Positions 43,140 through 50,552 of a stretch of DNA of 64,000 bases are shown in pieces. The stretch's first letter is position 1, and each line of letters starts with the position of its first letter. The stretch covers positions 515,676 through 579,675 of the forward strand of contig NZ_JAAMPJ010000006.1 of assembly GCF_011067745.1 (NCBI RefSeq), written 5' to 3'. A model generated the notes under the pieces. That model was given only the letters and a program-made list of their open reading frames with translations, did not search any database and was not told the origin of the DNA. Source of the stretch: Lentzea alba (GTDB lineage: Bacteria; Actinomycetota; Actinomycetes; Mycobacteriales; Pseudonocardiaceae). The position numbers and the translations under genes were made by a program.

Positions 43140-43723
43140 GCGATCACGAACCTGACCTGGTCACCGGGCTGCAGGAACGCGGGGACGTCGGCCTTGGGGT
43201 CGAACAGGGCGATCTCGGTCCGGCCGATCAACCGCCAGCCGCCCGGTGTCGCCCTGGGGTAGGCGGCGGTGAACTCGCCCGCGATGCCGACCGAGCCCTG
43301 CGGGACCTTCGTGCGCGGGGAGTCGAGGCGTGGCTGCTGGAGTTGCTTCGGCAGCCCTGTGAGGTACGCGAATCCCGGGGCGAAGCCGCAGAACGCCACT
43401 TCGTAGGTGGCCTCGGTGTGGAGCTTCACGACCCCGTCCGGTGTTGTCTGCGCTGTTTCCGCGACCAGGTCGAGGTCCGGGCCGTCGTAGATGACGGGGA
43501 CGGTGATCTCGCGCGGGTGCGTTGCCGGCGCCTTGGTGAGGTCGATGTCCTTGAGGGCGTCCCTGACCTGTTGAAGAGCGCCCTTGACCAGCACTGTCCG
43601 GGCGGCCGGCACCAGTTCCTCGACGCCGTGGATTCCTTGGAGGGCTGCGCGGACGGCCGCCACCTCGGTCAGCGAGTCGACCTCGACCAGGAGCGCATCG
43701 GTTCCGCAGCGCCGTAGCAGCAT
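43136..43723 (-). CDS. pxpB: 5-oxoprolinase subunit B (KipI family)
   Basis: A 195-residue subunit of 5-oxoprolinase, homologous to Bacillus KipI. It starts MLLRRCGTDALLVEVDSLTE; the conserved block FCGFAPGFAYLTGLP, then PRLDSPRTKVPQGSVGIAG and YPRATPGGWRLIGRT, is unmistakable. The ATG at 43723 is selected because TAGCAT lies 6 bases upstream (leaderless form); a GTG two codons earlier is the alternative. Three palindromes just upstream indicate a dedicated regulator. Confidence 0.9.
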   Translation of the reverse strand: MLLRRCGTDALLVEVDSLTEVAAVRAALQGIHGVEELVPAARTVLVKGALQQVRDALKDIDLTKAPATHPREITVPVIYDGPDLDLVAETAQTTPDGVVKLHTEATYEVAFCGFAPGFAYLTGLPKQLQQPRLDSPRTKVPQGSVGIAGEFTAAYPRATPGGWRLIGRTEIALFDPKADVPAFLQPGDQVRFVIA

Positions 43724-43747
43724 GGGCACATGCTACGGGGAATCGTG

Positions 43748-43820
43748 GGATTGTTGAACAATCCGACACACCGATCGTTCAACAATCCTTACCGTGGATC
43801 GAAGGATCGTTGAACAATCG
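43748..43820. promoter_or_regulatory. Three copies of a GATTGTT-n-AACAATC palindrome upstream of pxpBC
   Basis: Sites: GGATTGTTGAACAATCC (43748-43764, perfect), CGATCGTTCAACAATCC (43772-43788) and GGATCGTTGAACAATCG (43804-43820). Centres are 24 and 32 bases apart. The TTGTT-n-AACAA core is like operators of GntR (FadR/VanR-type) proteins, but no such regulator is encoded here. The nearest site begins 25 bases before the pxpB start codon. Confidence 0.75.
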
Positions 43821-43832
43821 GGTGCGAACGAA

Positions 43833-44465
43833 CTAGCCGACGACGCGCTTGAGGTGCGCGGACGCGTGCGGCTGCAACGGCTGGCCCACCATCGCGCGCT
43901 CCTCGACGTACGCGAGGTCGCCGTTGTTGACGATGCCGTAGAGGCGCTGCGAAGCCTGGACGTCCTTGGCCGTGGCGGAGCGGATGATCGCATCCGACTC
44001 GAACTCCCACGACGTCTGCGTGCGCACCTTGCCGTAGTACAGCTCGACGATGCCCGTGTTGTGCGTCAGCAGCAGCTCGATGGTGTCGTCCTGCTGGGGA
44101 CGCCAGAAGCCCTGCTCGCGTGCCGCAGGGCGGATCACTTCGCCGGCCTCGTTGAGCAGCCACGAGCGGGCCTCGTAGATGAGGAACGGGCGGCCGTCGT
44201 GGGCGAACGTGATCTGCTGGCCGAAGCGGAACGGGCCCTCGATCGTCGGGTAGACGATCTCTCCCTCGCCTCTCCAGACCCCCACCAGAGGGAGGACTCC
44301 CAGGAGGGCGTCGTTGAGGTCGGCGCCTTCCCGCAGGTTCGCCGTGTCGCCCTGGATGGGCATGTCGGTGAACTGCGGGAGGTTGCGCTCGCGGGTCGAG
44401 GCGGCTCGTTCTTCGGCCAGGCGGATGGCCTCGTCGCCGCTGCCCGGGGTCGGGGTGCTGGTCAT
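43833..44465 (-). CDS. Nitrobindin-like heme-binding beta-barrel (FABP/DUF1794 family)
   Basis: A 210-residue protein, homologous to mycobacterial Rv0813c, of the nitrobindin class that binds ferric heme and reacts with NO or peroxynitrite. The signature GVWRGEGEIVYPTIEGPFRF (GxWxGxGxxxYP) opens the barrel, and HASAHLKRVV at the end holds the candidate axial His. The N-terminal 50 residues form a polar extension. The ATG overlaps the stop of a 32-residue membrane protein gene, so the two are translated together. Confidence 0.87.
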   Translation of the reverse strand: MTSTPTPGSGDEAIRLAEERAASTRERNLPQFTDMPIQGDTANLREGADLNDALLGVLPLVGVWRGEGEIVYPTIEGPFRFGQQITFAHDGRPFLIYEARSWLLNEAGEVIRPAAREQGFWRPQQDDTIELLLTHNTGIVELYYGKVRTQTSWEFESDAIIRSATAKDVQASQRLYGIVNNGDLAYVEERAMVGQPLQPHASAHLKRVVG

Positions 44466-44560
44466 CGCTGGTCGGAGTAGAGGCGGTACACGACGTAGGC
44501 CGCGAACCACATGACCGCGATTGTCACTAGGACCAGGAGTCCGGTGAAGATGTGTTCCAC
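44462..44560 (-). CDS. 32-residue single-pass membrane protein coupled to nitrobindin
   Basis: The frame from GTG at 44560 gives VEHIFTGLLVLVTIAVMWFA followed by AYVVYRLYSDQR, a single transmembrane helix with a short basic tail. Its TGA overlaps the nitrobindin ATG (ATGA). TATCCT ends 7 bases before the GTG, the leaderless spacing seen at several genes here. The protein is too short for family recognition; the coupling suggests a membrane partner for the heme protein. Confidence 0.6.
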   Translation of the reverse strand: MEHIFTGLLVLVTIAVMWFAAYVVYRLYSDQR

Positions 44561-44682
44561 GGCGTAGAGGATATCTCGGGTGGGATGACGTGCAGGGTTG
44601 TGGTGGTGGAGGACACCGGGACCTCCGTTTCAGGCAAGAGCGCCTCGGGCTTCGCCATCGGCTTGATTTCGCCGCATACGCG

Positions 44683-44715
44683 GAAGCCCCCGCCGGTTTC
44701 ACCGGCGGGGGCTTC
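44683..44715. terminator. Strong G/C hairpin between sseC and the nitrobindin unit
   Basis: Perfect 15-bp stem, GAAGCCCCCGCCGGT (44683-44697) and ACCGGCGGGGGCTTC (44701-44715), with a 3-base loop. On the minus strand it lies 16 bases after the sseC stop and is followed by few U residues; on the plus strand GTTTTA follows. The 170 bases 44561-44730 contain no convincing gene. Confidence 0.75.
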
Positions 44716-44730
44716 GTTTTACCTGCTGGG

Positions 44731-45030
44731 TCAGGCGACCGCGATTTCCACGGCGTGGACGCCGGGGCCGGACGCCGAGACGTCGGCCTGGCCGTTGCCG
44801 GTGCGGTGCAGTGCGCGGACGGTCCAGGTGCCGGGGGCCGCGAAGAAGCGGAAGTCGCCCTCCGGGGAGGAGACCACCTCGGCGGTGAACTCGCCGGTCG
44901 AGTCGAGCAGGCGCACGAAGGCGCCGCCCACTGGGGTGCCCTCGTTGAGGACCTTGCCCTCCAGGACCGTTTCGGTCGTGTCGGACTCGATGGTGCCGCC
45001 CTGGGCGGGCGCGCCGCAGCCGTTGGTCAT
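44731..45030 (-). CDS. sseC: DUF1416/SseC-family protein
   Basis: A 99-residue beta-sandwich protein matching mycobacterial SseC, always encoded directly after the thiosulfate sulfurtransferase. It starts MTNGCGAPAQGG, with a conserved Cys, and continues VLEGKVLNEGTPVGGAFVRL and PEGDFRFFAAPGTWTVRAL, an Ig/CNA-B-like repeat pattern. A strong AAGGAGG lies 10 bases before the ATG. Probably acts with CysA in sulfur transfer; the exact role is not known. Confidence 0.88.
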   Translation of the reverse strand: MTNGCGAPAQGGTIESDTTETVLEGKVLNEGTPVGGAFVRLLDSTGEFTAEVVSSPEGDFRFFAAPGTWTVRALHRTGNGQADVSASGPGVHAVEIAVA

Positions 45031-45035
45031 GATGA

Positions 45036-45881
45036 TCAGGCCTCCTTGCCGGAACCGAGTTCGATCGGCACGCCGACGAGCGAGCCGTACTCCGTCCAAG
45101 AACCGTCGTAGTTCTTGACGTCTTCGTGGCCGAGCAGCTCGCGCAGGGCGAACCAGGTGTGCGAGGAGCGCTCGCCGATGCGGCAGTACGCGATGGTCTT
45201 GCGGGAGCCGTCGAAGCCTGCCTCGGCGTAGATTTCGCGGAGTTCTTCGTCGGACTTGAAGGTGCCGTCCTCGTTGGCGGCCTTCGACCACGGCACGTTC
45301 ACGGCCGAGGGGATGTGGCCGCCGCGCTGGGCCTGTTCCTGCGGGAGGTGGGCCGGGGCGAGGAGCTTGCCGGAGAACTCGTCGGGGGAGCGGACGTCGA
45401 CCAGGTTCTTGTTGCCGATGGCGTCGACGACCTCGTCGCGGAAGGCGCGGATCGAGAGGTCCTGTTCCTGGGCCTGGTAAGAGGTGGCGGCGCGGGTGAC
45501 CTCTTCCTTGTCCAGGGGGCGGCCGTCGAGCTCCCACTTCTTGCGGCCGCCGTCGAGGAGCTTCACGTTGGTGTGGCCGTAGAGCTTGAAGTACCAGTAG
45601 GCGTAGGCGGCGAACCAGTTGTTGTTGCCGCCGTAGAGGATCACCTGGTCGTCGTTGGAGATGCCCTTGGCGGAGAGCAGCTTCTCGAAGCCCTCGCGGT
45701 CGACGAAGTCGCGGCGGATCGGGTCCTGCAGCTCGTTCTTCCAGTCGATTTTGACGGCGCCGGGGATGTGACCGCCTTCGTACGCGGTGGTGTCCTCGTC
45801 GACCTCCGCGAAGACGACGCCGGGCGTCTGGAGGTTCTCCTCGGACCAGGCGGCCGAGACCAGCACGTTCTCACGGCTCAT
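45036..45881 (-). CDS. cysA: Thiosulfate sulfurtransferase (rhodanese)
   Basis: A 281-residue two-domain rhodanese that moves sulfane sulfur from thiosulfate to thiol acceptors. The second domain has the active site YCRIGERSSHTWFAL with catalytic Cys233. The first domain ends with GGRKKWELDGRPL and lacks that Cys. Other conserved parts are GGHIPGAVKIDW and GNKNLVDVRSPDEFSG. It is the middle of a DUF4395-cysA-sseC operon preceded by a Cys-containing leader peptide. Confidence 0.92.
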   Translation of the reverse strand: MSRENVLVSAAWSEENLQTPGVVFAEVDEDTTAYEGGHIPGAVKIDWKNELQDPIRRDFVDREGFEKLLSAKGISNDDQVILYGGNNNWFAAYAYWYFKLYGHTNVKLLDGGRKKWELDGRPLDKEEVTRAATSYQAQEQDLSIRAFRDEVVDAIGNKNLVDVRSPDEFSGKLLAPAHLPQEQAQRGGHIPSAVNVPWSKAANEDGTFKSDEELREIYAEAGFDGSRKTIAYCRIGERSSHTWFALRELLGHEDVKNYDGSWTEYGSLVGVPIELGSGKEA

Positions 45882-45911
45882 GGGAAGTTGCTCCTGTTGT
45901 AGTACTGGGCG

Positions 45912-46355
45912 TTATTGCGATTGCGGACGTGCGAGGGCGGGTGCGTACCGGCGCAGCAGCAGGTACATCTCGCACCCGAGGCACAGGCCGAGCGCGGCGT
46001 TGAGCAGCGCTGCGATCAGTGCGAAGCCGGTCGCGACCATGCCGAGAGTGGTGAGGCCCGTGGCGTAGCCGAGGGTGCCGACCAGCGCGAAGACGAAGCC
46101 GACGCCTTGGGCGAAGCGCAGTGGTGCGGCCTCTTCGCGTTCGGTGGTCGGGGTGATCCTCGGCTGGATCGCGTAGCGGTAGACGTGACCCCACGGGTTG
46201 AGCTTCAGCGAGATGAACGCGCACATCGCGAAGAGCACCGTCTGGGCGGCGAGGAGTCGCCACCAACCGGTGAGCAGCACGACGGCCAGGACGACGGTGG
46301 TCATCCAGGCGGAGAAGCGCGGTCCGCGCGGGTCTACTGGGGCATCTTTGGGCAC
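45912..46355 (-). CDS. DUF4395 membrane protein of the sulfur operon
   Basis: A 147-residue membrane protein with about four helices: TTVVLAVVLLTGWWRLLAAQ, VLFAMCAFISLKLNPWG, then FVFALVGTLGYATGLTTLGM and ALIAALLNAALGLCLGCEMYL. The motifs LNPWGHVYRY, and GLCLGCEMYLLLRR with two Cys in CLGC, are typical of DUF4395, which commonly accompanies thioredoxins and rhodaneses. A function in thiol or sulfur transfer at the membrane is likely but unproven. The GTG start follows a weak GAGG site. Confidence 0.82.
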   Translation of the reverse strand: MPKDAPVDPRGPRFSAWMTTVVLAVVLLTGWWRLLAAQTVLFAMCAFISLKLNPWGHVYRYAIQPRITPTTEREEAAPLRFAQGVGFVFALVGTLGYATGLTTLGMVATGFALIAALLNAALGLCLGCEMYLLLRRYAPALARPQSQ

Positions 46356-46402
46356 GACGACCTCCGGGCATTCGGACGAGGAGAAATCAGTCCGTCAGAG
46401 GT

Positions 46403-46432
46403 AGCTGTGGGCGTCAAGCAGCCCAATCAGCT
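46403..46432 (-). promoter_or_regulatory. Hairpin covering the leader peptide stop (candidate attenuator)
   Basis: On the minus strand AGCTG and CAGCT close a structure with inner GGGC/GCCC pairs. It begins just upstream of the leader peptide stop codon (46429-46427) and ends about 48 bases before the DUF4395 start. A ribosome paused in the leader would prevent or permit this folding. Confidence 0.4.
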
Positions 46433-46504
46433 CGTCGTGCGACACAGGCTGCTGCGCACGCGGCACAGGTCAACCGCGCGTCGCTTCGTGAGCAGCATGG
46501 TCAT
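46427..46504 (-). CDS. Cysteine-containing leader peptide of the sulfur operon
   Basis: A 25-codon frame, too short for routine calling: MTMLLTKRRAVDLCR, then VRSSLCRTTS. It matches the pattern of actinobacterial leader peptides (a LLTRRxxVDLCRxxxxLC core) found before sulfur-assimilation genes. TACCCT ends 7 bases before the ATG, so the mRNA should be leaderless. Two Cys codons near the end, followed by a hairpin and then DUF4395-cysA-sseC, suggest that cysteine supply sets downstream expression through ribosome pausing. Confidence 0.75.
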   Translation of the reverse strand: MTMLLTKRRAVDLCRVRSSLCRTTS

Positions 46505-46583
46505 GCCAGCGAGGGTAGCCCTCAATCCCTCGGTCCGGGAGGTATGTCCATCTGGTGGAACAACGCAGGTTCACTCGACCGGA

Positions 46584-47000
46584 TTAGGGCAAATGCGGCT
46601 GCAGGGCCGCCAGCAACGAGTCGCGTTTAGGCACGCCACCGACTCGCAACACCTCGGTGCCGTCGGCGGTCAGCGCCAACGTCGTGGGGGTGCGCATGAC
46701 GCCGAGCTGTGCGGCGACGTCGGGGAGGTCGGTGACGTCCAACTCGGCGTGGGTGAGGCCGTCGGTGCGGTCGGCGAGATCGCGCAGGATCACCTTCGCG
46801 TGGCGGCACGGCGCGCAGAACGTGGTGGAGAGCTGGACCAGCGTCACCCCCGGCGCGAGCAGGTCGCGCACGGGGACGGGCAGGTCCATCGAGTCGGCCG
46901 AGGAGTCCCGGCGGGAGATGCGGCCCTCGCGGACCTTGAACAGCACACCGATCGCGCCGGCCACGGCCAGCGCGCCCAGCAGCGCCCACACACCAGTCAT
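46584..47000 (-). CDS. Membrane-anchored thioredoxin-like protein (ThiX type)
   Basis: A 138-residue protein with an N-terminal transmembrane helix (ALLGALAVAGAIGVLF) and a thioredoxin fold carrying the redox motif FCAPC (Cys62, Cys65) and the cis-Pro segment MRTPTTLAL. It corresponds to mycobacterial Rv0816c. The catalytic domain would lie in the cytoplasm or outside depending on helix orientation; the Arg/Lys after the helix (KVREGRISRRD) argues for the cytoplasm. The ATG overlaps the lmeA stop. Confidence 0.85.
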   Translation of the reverse strand: MTGVWALLGALAVAGAIGVLFKVREGRISRRDSSADSMDLPVPVRDLLAPGVTLVQLSTTFCAPCRHAKVILRDLADRTDGLTHAELDVTDLPDVAAQLGVMRTPTTLALTADGTEVLRVGGVPKRDSLLAALQPHLP

Positions 47001-47815
47001 CGTTGGACCAACGGTACATCCGTGATCTTGCCGGTGAGCTTGAACGCACCGCTCTCCACCTCAACGGCGGTAGGCGTCACACCGAACGGGAGCTTGCCCG
47101 GGTCGATCTTGATCGCGAGTGCCTGGCGCAGCTGCGGGACGATCTGGTTGAGCGAGATGTCGTCCAGCTCGATGTTGGCGATGTTGATCTGGATGGCGCC
47201 GCTGACCAGGGCGATCTGGCCGTACGCGGTGAGCGTGACGACCTTGCCGGCGACGTTGGTCTGGCCGGAGAGCTTGATCGCGGCGGTGGTCTTGGGCGCC
47301 AGCGGGTCGGCCGGGGTCGGCGTGGCGACGCGGTTGTCCGGTTCGATCGAGAGCTTGTCGAACGGCGTGACCTGGTTCGCGAGCCGGTTCAGGTCCGGTG
47401 CCTTGATCTTGACGCTGCCCTCGACCTCGTCGATGGTCGCCTTGGAGACGTTGCCCGCCAACAGGTCCGCGAGCTCGACGCGGGTGTGCCGGAGGTCGGC
47501 GCCGATGTCGAGGTCGCGCAGGTCGACGCCCTGCTGCTCGTCCTTGATCGGCACGCCCAGCGCGTCGATCCGGACGTGCGTGTAGTCACCGCGCAACGCC
47601 TGCAGGATGAACGGGAACCCGTTGATGCGGACGTTCGGGTCCTCGTTGAGCTGCAGCTTCTCGCGCATCCGCTGGGCGATCTGGTACTCGCCGGCCGCCG
47701 CCAGCGCGAAGTCCGCCGCCACCAGCAGCACGCCCAGCACCAGCACGGTGATGATGAGGAACTTGCCGCGCCGGGACTTCTTCTTTCGCGGCCGTGCAGG
47801 GGTGTGCGCAGTCAT
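46997..47815 (-). CDS. lmeA: LmeA-type phospholipid-binding protein (DUF2993)
   Basis: A 272-residue protein with a basic cytoplasmic head (RPRKKKSRRGK), one signal-anchor helix (FLIITVLVLGVLLVAADFAL), and a periplasmic DUF2993 domain (ALRGDYTHVRIDALGVPI, and QINIANIELDDISLNQIVPQ). The mycobacterial homologue Rv0817c/LmeA is needed for maturation of lipomannan and binds phospholipids. The start overlaps the hydrolase stop (ATGA), and the stop overlaps the thioredoxin start. Confidence 0.87.
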   Translation of the reverse strand: MTAHTPARPRKKKSRRGKFLIITVLVLGVLLVAADFALAAAGEYQIAQRMREKLQLNEDPNVRINGFPFILQALRGDYTHVRIDALGVPIKDEQQGVDLRDLDIGADLRHTRVELADLLAGNVSKATIDEVEGSVKIKAPDLNRLANQVTPFDKLSIEPDNRVATPTPADPLAPKTTAAIKLSGQTNVAGKVVTLTAYGQIALVSGAIQINIANIELDDISLNQIVPQLRQALAIKIDPGKLPFGVTPTAVEVESGAFKLTGKITDVPLVQR

Positions 47816-48627
47816 TCCTCGTCCTCGACTTCACCGGCGATCCATGCCGCCATCCGGTCTACCAGGTCTGGAGTCGCGGCTGATTCCGCGTGCCGCATGC
47901 CGCTCTCGATCCACAGCTCGGCATGTCCCAAGGACGCGCGGTGCAGGGACATGGCGTGTTCCACGCTGAAATAGTGATCCAGGTCACCGTGCACGATCAG
48001 CAGCGGGGTGGGTGTGATGCGTGCCACCACCTCCAGCGGACTCTCCGGCGTCTGTACCCAGCTGTCGCCGAGCCGAACCCCCATCGCTCGTGCCGCCAGT
48101 TTCCCGTGTGGCTGCTCCAGCAGCCAGTGCACCCGGCGCATGGGCGCGGTCTCGCGGGACCACCAGCGGGACGGTCCGCTCACCGAGACGACGGCGTCGG
48201 GCCTGGTCTCCCCCAGTGCCGCGTGGCGGATGACGATCGAGGCGCCCATCGAGAACCCGACCGTGGCGATCTTGCGGTAGCCCAGCGACCGAGCCGTTCG
48301 GACGGCGGCTTCCACGTCGTGGATCTCGTCCGCGCCGACCGTGCAGCGTCCTTCGGAGCGTCCGTGGCCGCGGAAGTCGAACGCGACGACACCGCCGTGC
48401 GTGGCCAAACGGGCGAGCACCCGAGAGACGTACGGCTTGGTCACGTTGTTCGTGAACCCGTGTCCCACAACGAAAGCGAGGTCGTTTTCACTCTTGTAGT
48501 GGACGCCGTGCAGGCGCACTCCGTCATGTGACATGGATGTAACAGGCGTGACGCTTGTGGAAACAACTGTGAGCACGGCTTCTTGACCTGGGACTTTCTG
48601 GGGTTGCACAGGTATTGTCTCCGTCAT
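47812..48627 (-). CDS. Alpha/beta hydrolase
   Basis: A predicted cytoplasmic serine hydrolase of 271 residues with oxyanion region VVGHGFTNNV, nucleophile elbow GFSMGAS, acid Asp in LLIVHGDLDHYF and a catalytic His in GMRHAES. FDFRGHGRSEGR is a typical beta4 turn. ATG 48627 is the chosen start, but there is no clear ribosome site and MSHDGV at 48534 is possible. First in a coupled unit with lmeA and the thioredoxin gene; divergent from glnR. The substrate is unknown; a lipid or cell-wall ester would suit the lmeA link. Confidence 0.78.
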   Translation of the reverse strand: MTETIPVQPQKVPGQEAVLTVVSTSVTPVTSMSHDGVRLHGVHYKSENDLAFVVGHGFTNNVTKPYVSRVLARLATHGGVVAFDFRGHGRSEGRCTVGADEIHDVEAAVRTARSLGYRKIATVGFSMGASIVIRHAALGETRPDAVVSVSGPSRWWSRETAPMRRVHWLLEQPHGKLAARAMGVRLGDSWVQTPESPLEVVARITPTPLLIVHGDLDHYFSVEHAMSLHRASLGHAELWIESGMRHAESAATPDLVDRMAAWIAGEVEDEE

Positions 48628-48710
48628 CCGCAGGCAACGGGGCCCGGTCACCGTACGCCCGTGTGCTGGTCAGAGGTGACCAGACCACGGCCGATTAGGA
48701 GGGCGCCGCG

Positions 48711-49466
48711 ATGAGCATCGACGTGCTGCTGCTGACGACAGACTCGGACCCGGAGGCGGTTCTGCCCGCGCTGGCGCTGCTCCCGCACGCCGTGCGCCCG
48801 CTGCGCCCCGAGGTCTCCGCACTGCTCGAAGCAGGTCCCCACGACATCGTGCTGGTCGACGCCCGCACCGATCTCGTCGGCGCGCGCTCGCTGTGCCGCC
48901 TGCTCGACTCGTCGGGCGTGGACGTGCCCGTGGTGGCGGTCGTCACCGAGGGCGGTCTGGTCGCCGTCAACTCCGACTGGTCGGTCGACGAGATCCTGCT
49001 GCCGAACTCCGGGCCCGCCGAGGTCGACGCCCGCCTGCGGCTGGTCCGCTCGCGCCGCGGCACGACCCAGCCCGGTGGCGACGGCGCGCTGCAGCTCGGC
49101 GACCTCGTGATCGACGAGGCCACCTACACCGCGCGTCTCAAGGGCCGCCCGCTCGACCTCACCTACAAGGAGTTCGAGCTGCTCAAGTACCTCGCGCAGC
49201 ACGCCGGCCGGGTGTTCACCCGCGCCCAGCTGCTGCAGGAGGTCTGGGGCTACGACTTCTTCGGCGGCACCCGGACGGTCGACGTCCACGTGCGACGGCT
49301 GCGCGCCAAGCTCGGTCCCGAGCACGAGGCGTTGATCGGTACCGTGCGCAACGTCGGCTACAAGTTCGTCCGGCCGCCGCGTCCCGGTTCCGCGCGCCGT
49401 CCCGCCGAGGTCACCGAGCTCGACGACTCGGCCCGTGTTCTGGATGAGCACCTGATCGCGCGGTAG
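48711..49466 (+). CDS. glnR: GlnR, global nitrogen response regulator
   Basis: An OmpR-type orphan regulator of 251 residues controlling nitrogen assimilation in actinobacteria. The receiver domain keeps Asp50 (GPHDIVLVDARTDLVG) but lacks the full acidic pocket of phosphorylated receivers, as in known GlnR proteins. The winged helix (LDLTYKEFELLKYLAQHAGR, TRTVDVHVRRLRAKLG, TVRNVGYKF) is complete. The C-terminal tail (about 25 residues) is acidic. TAGGAGGG lies upstream of the ATG. mshD follows after 10 bases. Confidence 0.92.
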   Translation: MSIDVLLLTTDSDPEAVLPALALLPHAVRPLRPEVSALLEAGPHDIVLVDARTDLVGARSLCRLLDSSGVDVPVVAVVTEGGLVAVNSDWSVDEILLPNSGPAEVDARLRLVRSRRGTTQPGGDGALQLGDLVIDEATYTARLKGRPLDLTYKEFELLKYLAQHAGRVFTRAQLLQEVWGYDFFGGTRTVDVHVRRLRAKLGPEHEALIGTVRNVGYKFVRPPRPGSARRPAEVTELDDSARVLDEHLIAR

Positions 49467-49476
49467 GTTCGCCTGT

Positions 49477-50352
49477 GTGGCGCAACTGAGCTGGTACGAC
49501 GAGCTGACGACCGACCTGGCCGCTGAGGTCGGGCAGCTGCTGGCGGCTGCCGAGAGCACCGACGGCGTGGCCCCGGTCGGCGAGGCCGTGCGACTGCGGA
49601 TGCGTCCCGGCGCCACCGGCAGCAGGCACCTCCTCGCGCACCTCAACGGCGAGCTCGCCGGGTACGCGCACGTCGATCTGATCGGCGACTCCGGCGGCCA
49701 CCAGGTCGCCGAGTTCGCCGTGCACCCGAAGCACCGGCACCAGGGCGTCGGCGAGGCACTGGTGAAGGCGCTCCCGCAGGAGTCCCTGCGGATCTGGGCG
49801 CACGGCGGCCACCCGGACGCCGAGAAGCTCGCCGCGAAGCTCGGCTTCCGCAAGGTCCGCGAGCTGCTCCGGATGAGGTTGCGGGTCGAGAGCGACCTTC
49901 CCGAGGCCGAGCTGCCTGAGGGCATCACCATCAGGCCGTTCGTCCCCGGCAAGGACGAGGCCGCGGTCGTCTACGTGAACCACCGCGCGTTCGACTGGCA
50001 CCCGGAGCAGGGCTCGATGTCGATCGAGGACGTCCGCGCCAAGGAGGACGAGGACTGGTTCGACACGGAGGGCTTCCTGCTCGCGTTCGACGCCGACGAG
50101 AAGCTGGCCGGCTTCCACTGGACGAAGGTGCACACGCCCGACCTGGGCGAGGTGTACGTCGTGGGCGTCGACCCGAGCAGGCAGGGCGGCGGTCTCGGCA
50201 AGGCGCTGACCCTGGCCGGCCTGCGTCACCTGCGCGAACAGGGCGTCAAGGAAGTCATGCTCTACGTCGAGTCGGACAACGCCGCCGCGGTCCGCGTCTA
50301 CACGAAGCTCGGATTCACCCTCTGGGACGCCGACGTCCAGTACGGCCGGTAG
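49477..50352 (+). CDS. mshD: Mycothiol synthase (acetyltransferase)
   Basis: Last step of mycothiol formation: acetyl transfer to Cys-GlcN-Ins. The 291-residue protein has tandem GNAT domains: N-terminal (GHQVAEFAVHPKHRHQGVGE) and the active C-terminal one (LGEVYVVGVDPSRQGGGLGK, YVESDNAAAVRVYTKLGF), with the acetyl-CoA loop Q/RxxGxG/A in each. FDWHPEQGSMS is typical of MshD. A TAGGTT element overlapping the end of glnR (49464-49469) stands 7 bases before the GTG, so it may be transcribed separately without a leader. Confidence 0.92.
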   Translation: MAQLSWYDELTTDLAAEVGQLLAAAESTDGVAPVGEAVRLRMRPGATGSRHLLAHLNGELAGYAHVDLIGDSGGHQVAEFAVHPKHRHQGVGEALVKALPQESLRIWAHGGHPDAEKLAAKLGFRKVRELLRMRLRVESDLPEAELPEGITIRPFVPGKDEAAVVYVNHRAFDWHPEQGSMSIEDVRAKEDEDWFDTEGFLLAFDADEKLAGFHWTKVHTPDLGEVYVVGVDPSRQGGGLGKALTLAGLRHLREQGVKEVMLYVESDNAAAVRVYTKLGFTLWDADVQYGR

Positions 50353-50433
50353 TCAACGGACCGTCACAAAACGCATACGCGCTGGTCACGCCGTCACTCT
50401 TTTGGTGGTGTGACCCGTCACTTCCCGTTCGGT

Positions 50434-50451
50434 GTTCACCTGTCGTTCACC
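50434..50451 (+). promoter_or_regulatory. PHO box (PhoP binding) upstream of pstS
   Basis: GTTCACC at 50434-50440 and again at 50445-50451, an 11-base repeat as in Streptomyces PHO boxes (GTTCACC-n4). Weaker units (GTTCGGT at 50427, GTCACTT at 50416) lie upstream. The site is about 100 bases before the pstS start. The 200 bases 50353-50552 otherwise hold no gene. Confidence 0.75.
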
Positions 50452-50552
50452 CTGTCTAGGCGGTCTGTCCACTCTGGCTACCTACCTTCCGTAGCGAGCG
50501 GCGACGTCCGTCGCGAACCGCTTGAATCGCTTCCGCAAGGTGGAGGACCAAG

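Noticed and set aside
44561..44730. Possible small plus-strand gene starting near 44585
   Set aside because: The frame runs through the terminator and into antisense of sseC, and no homology is seen.
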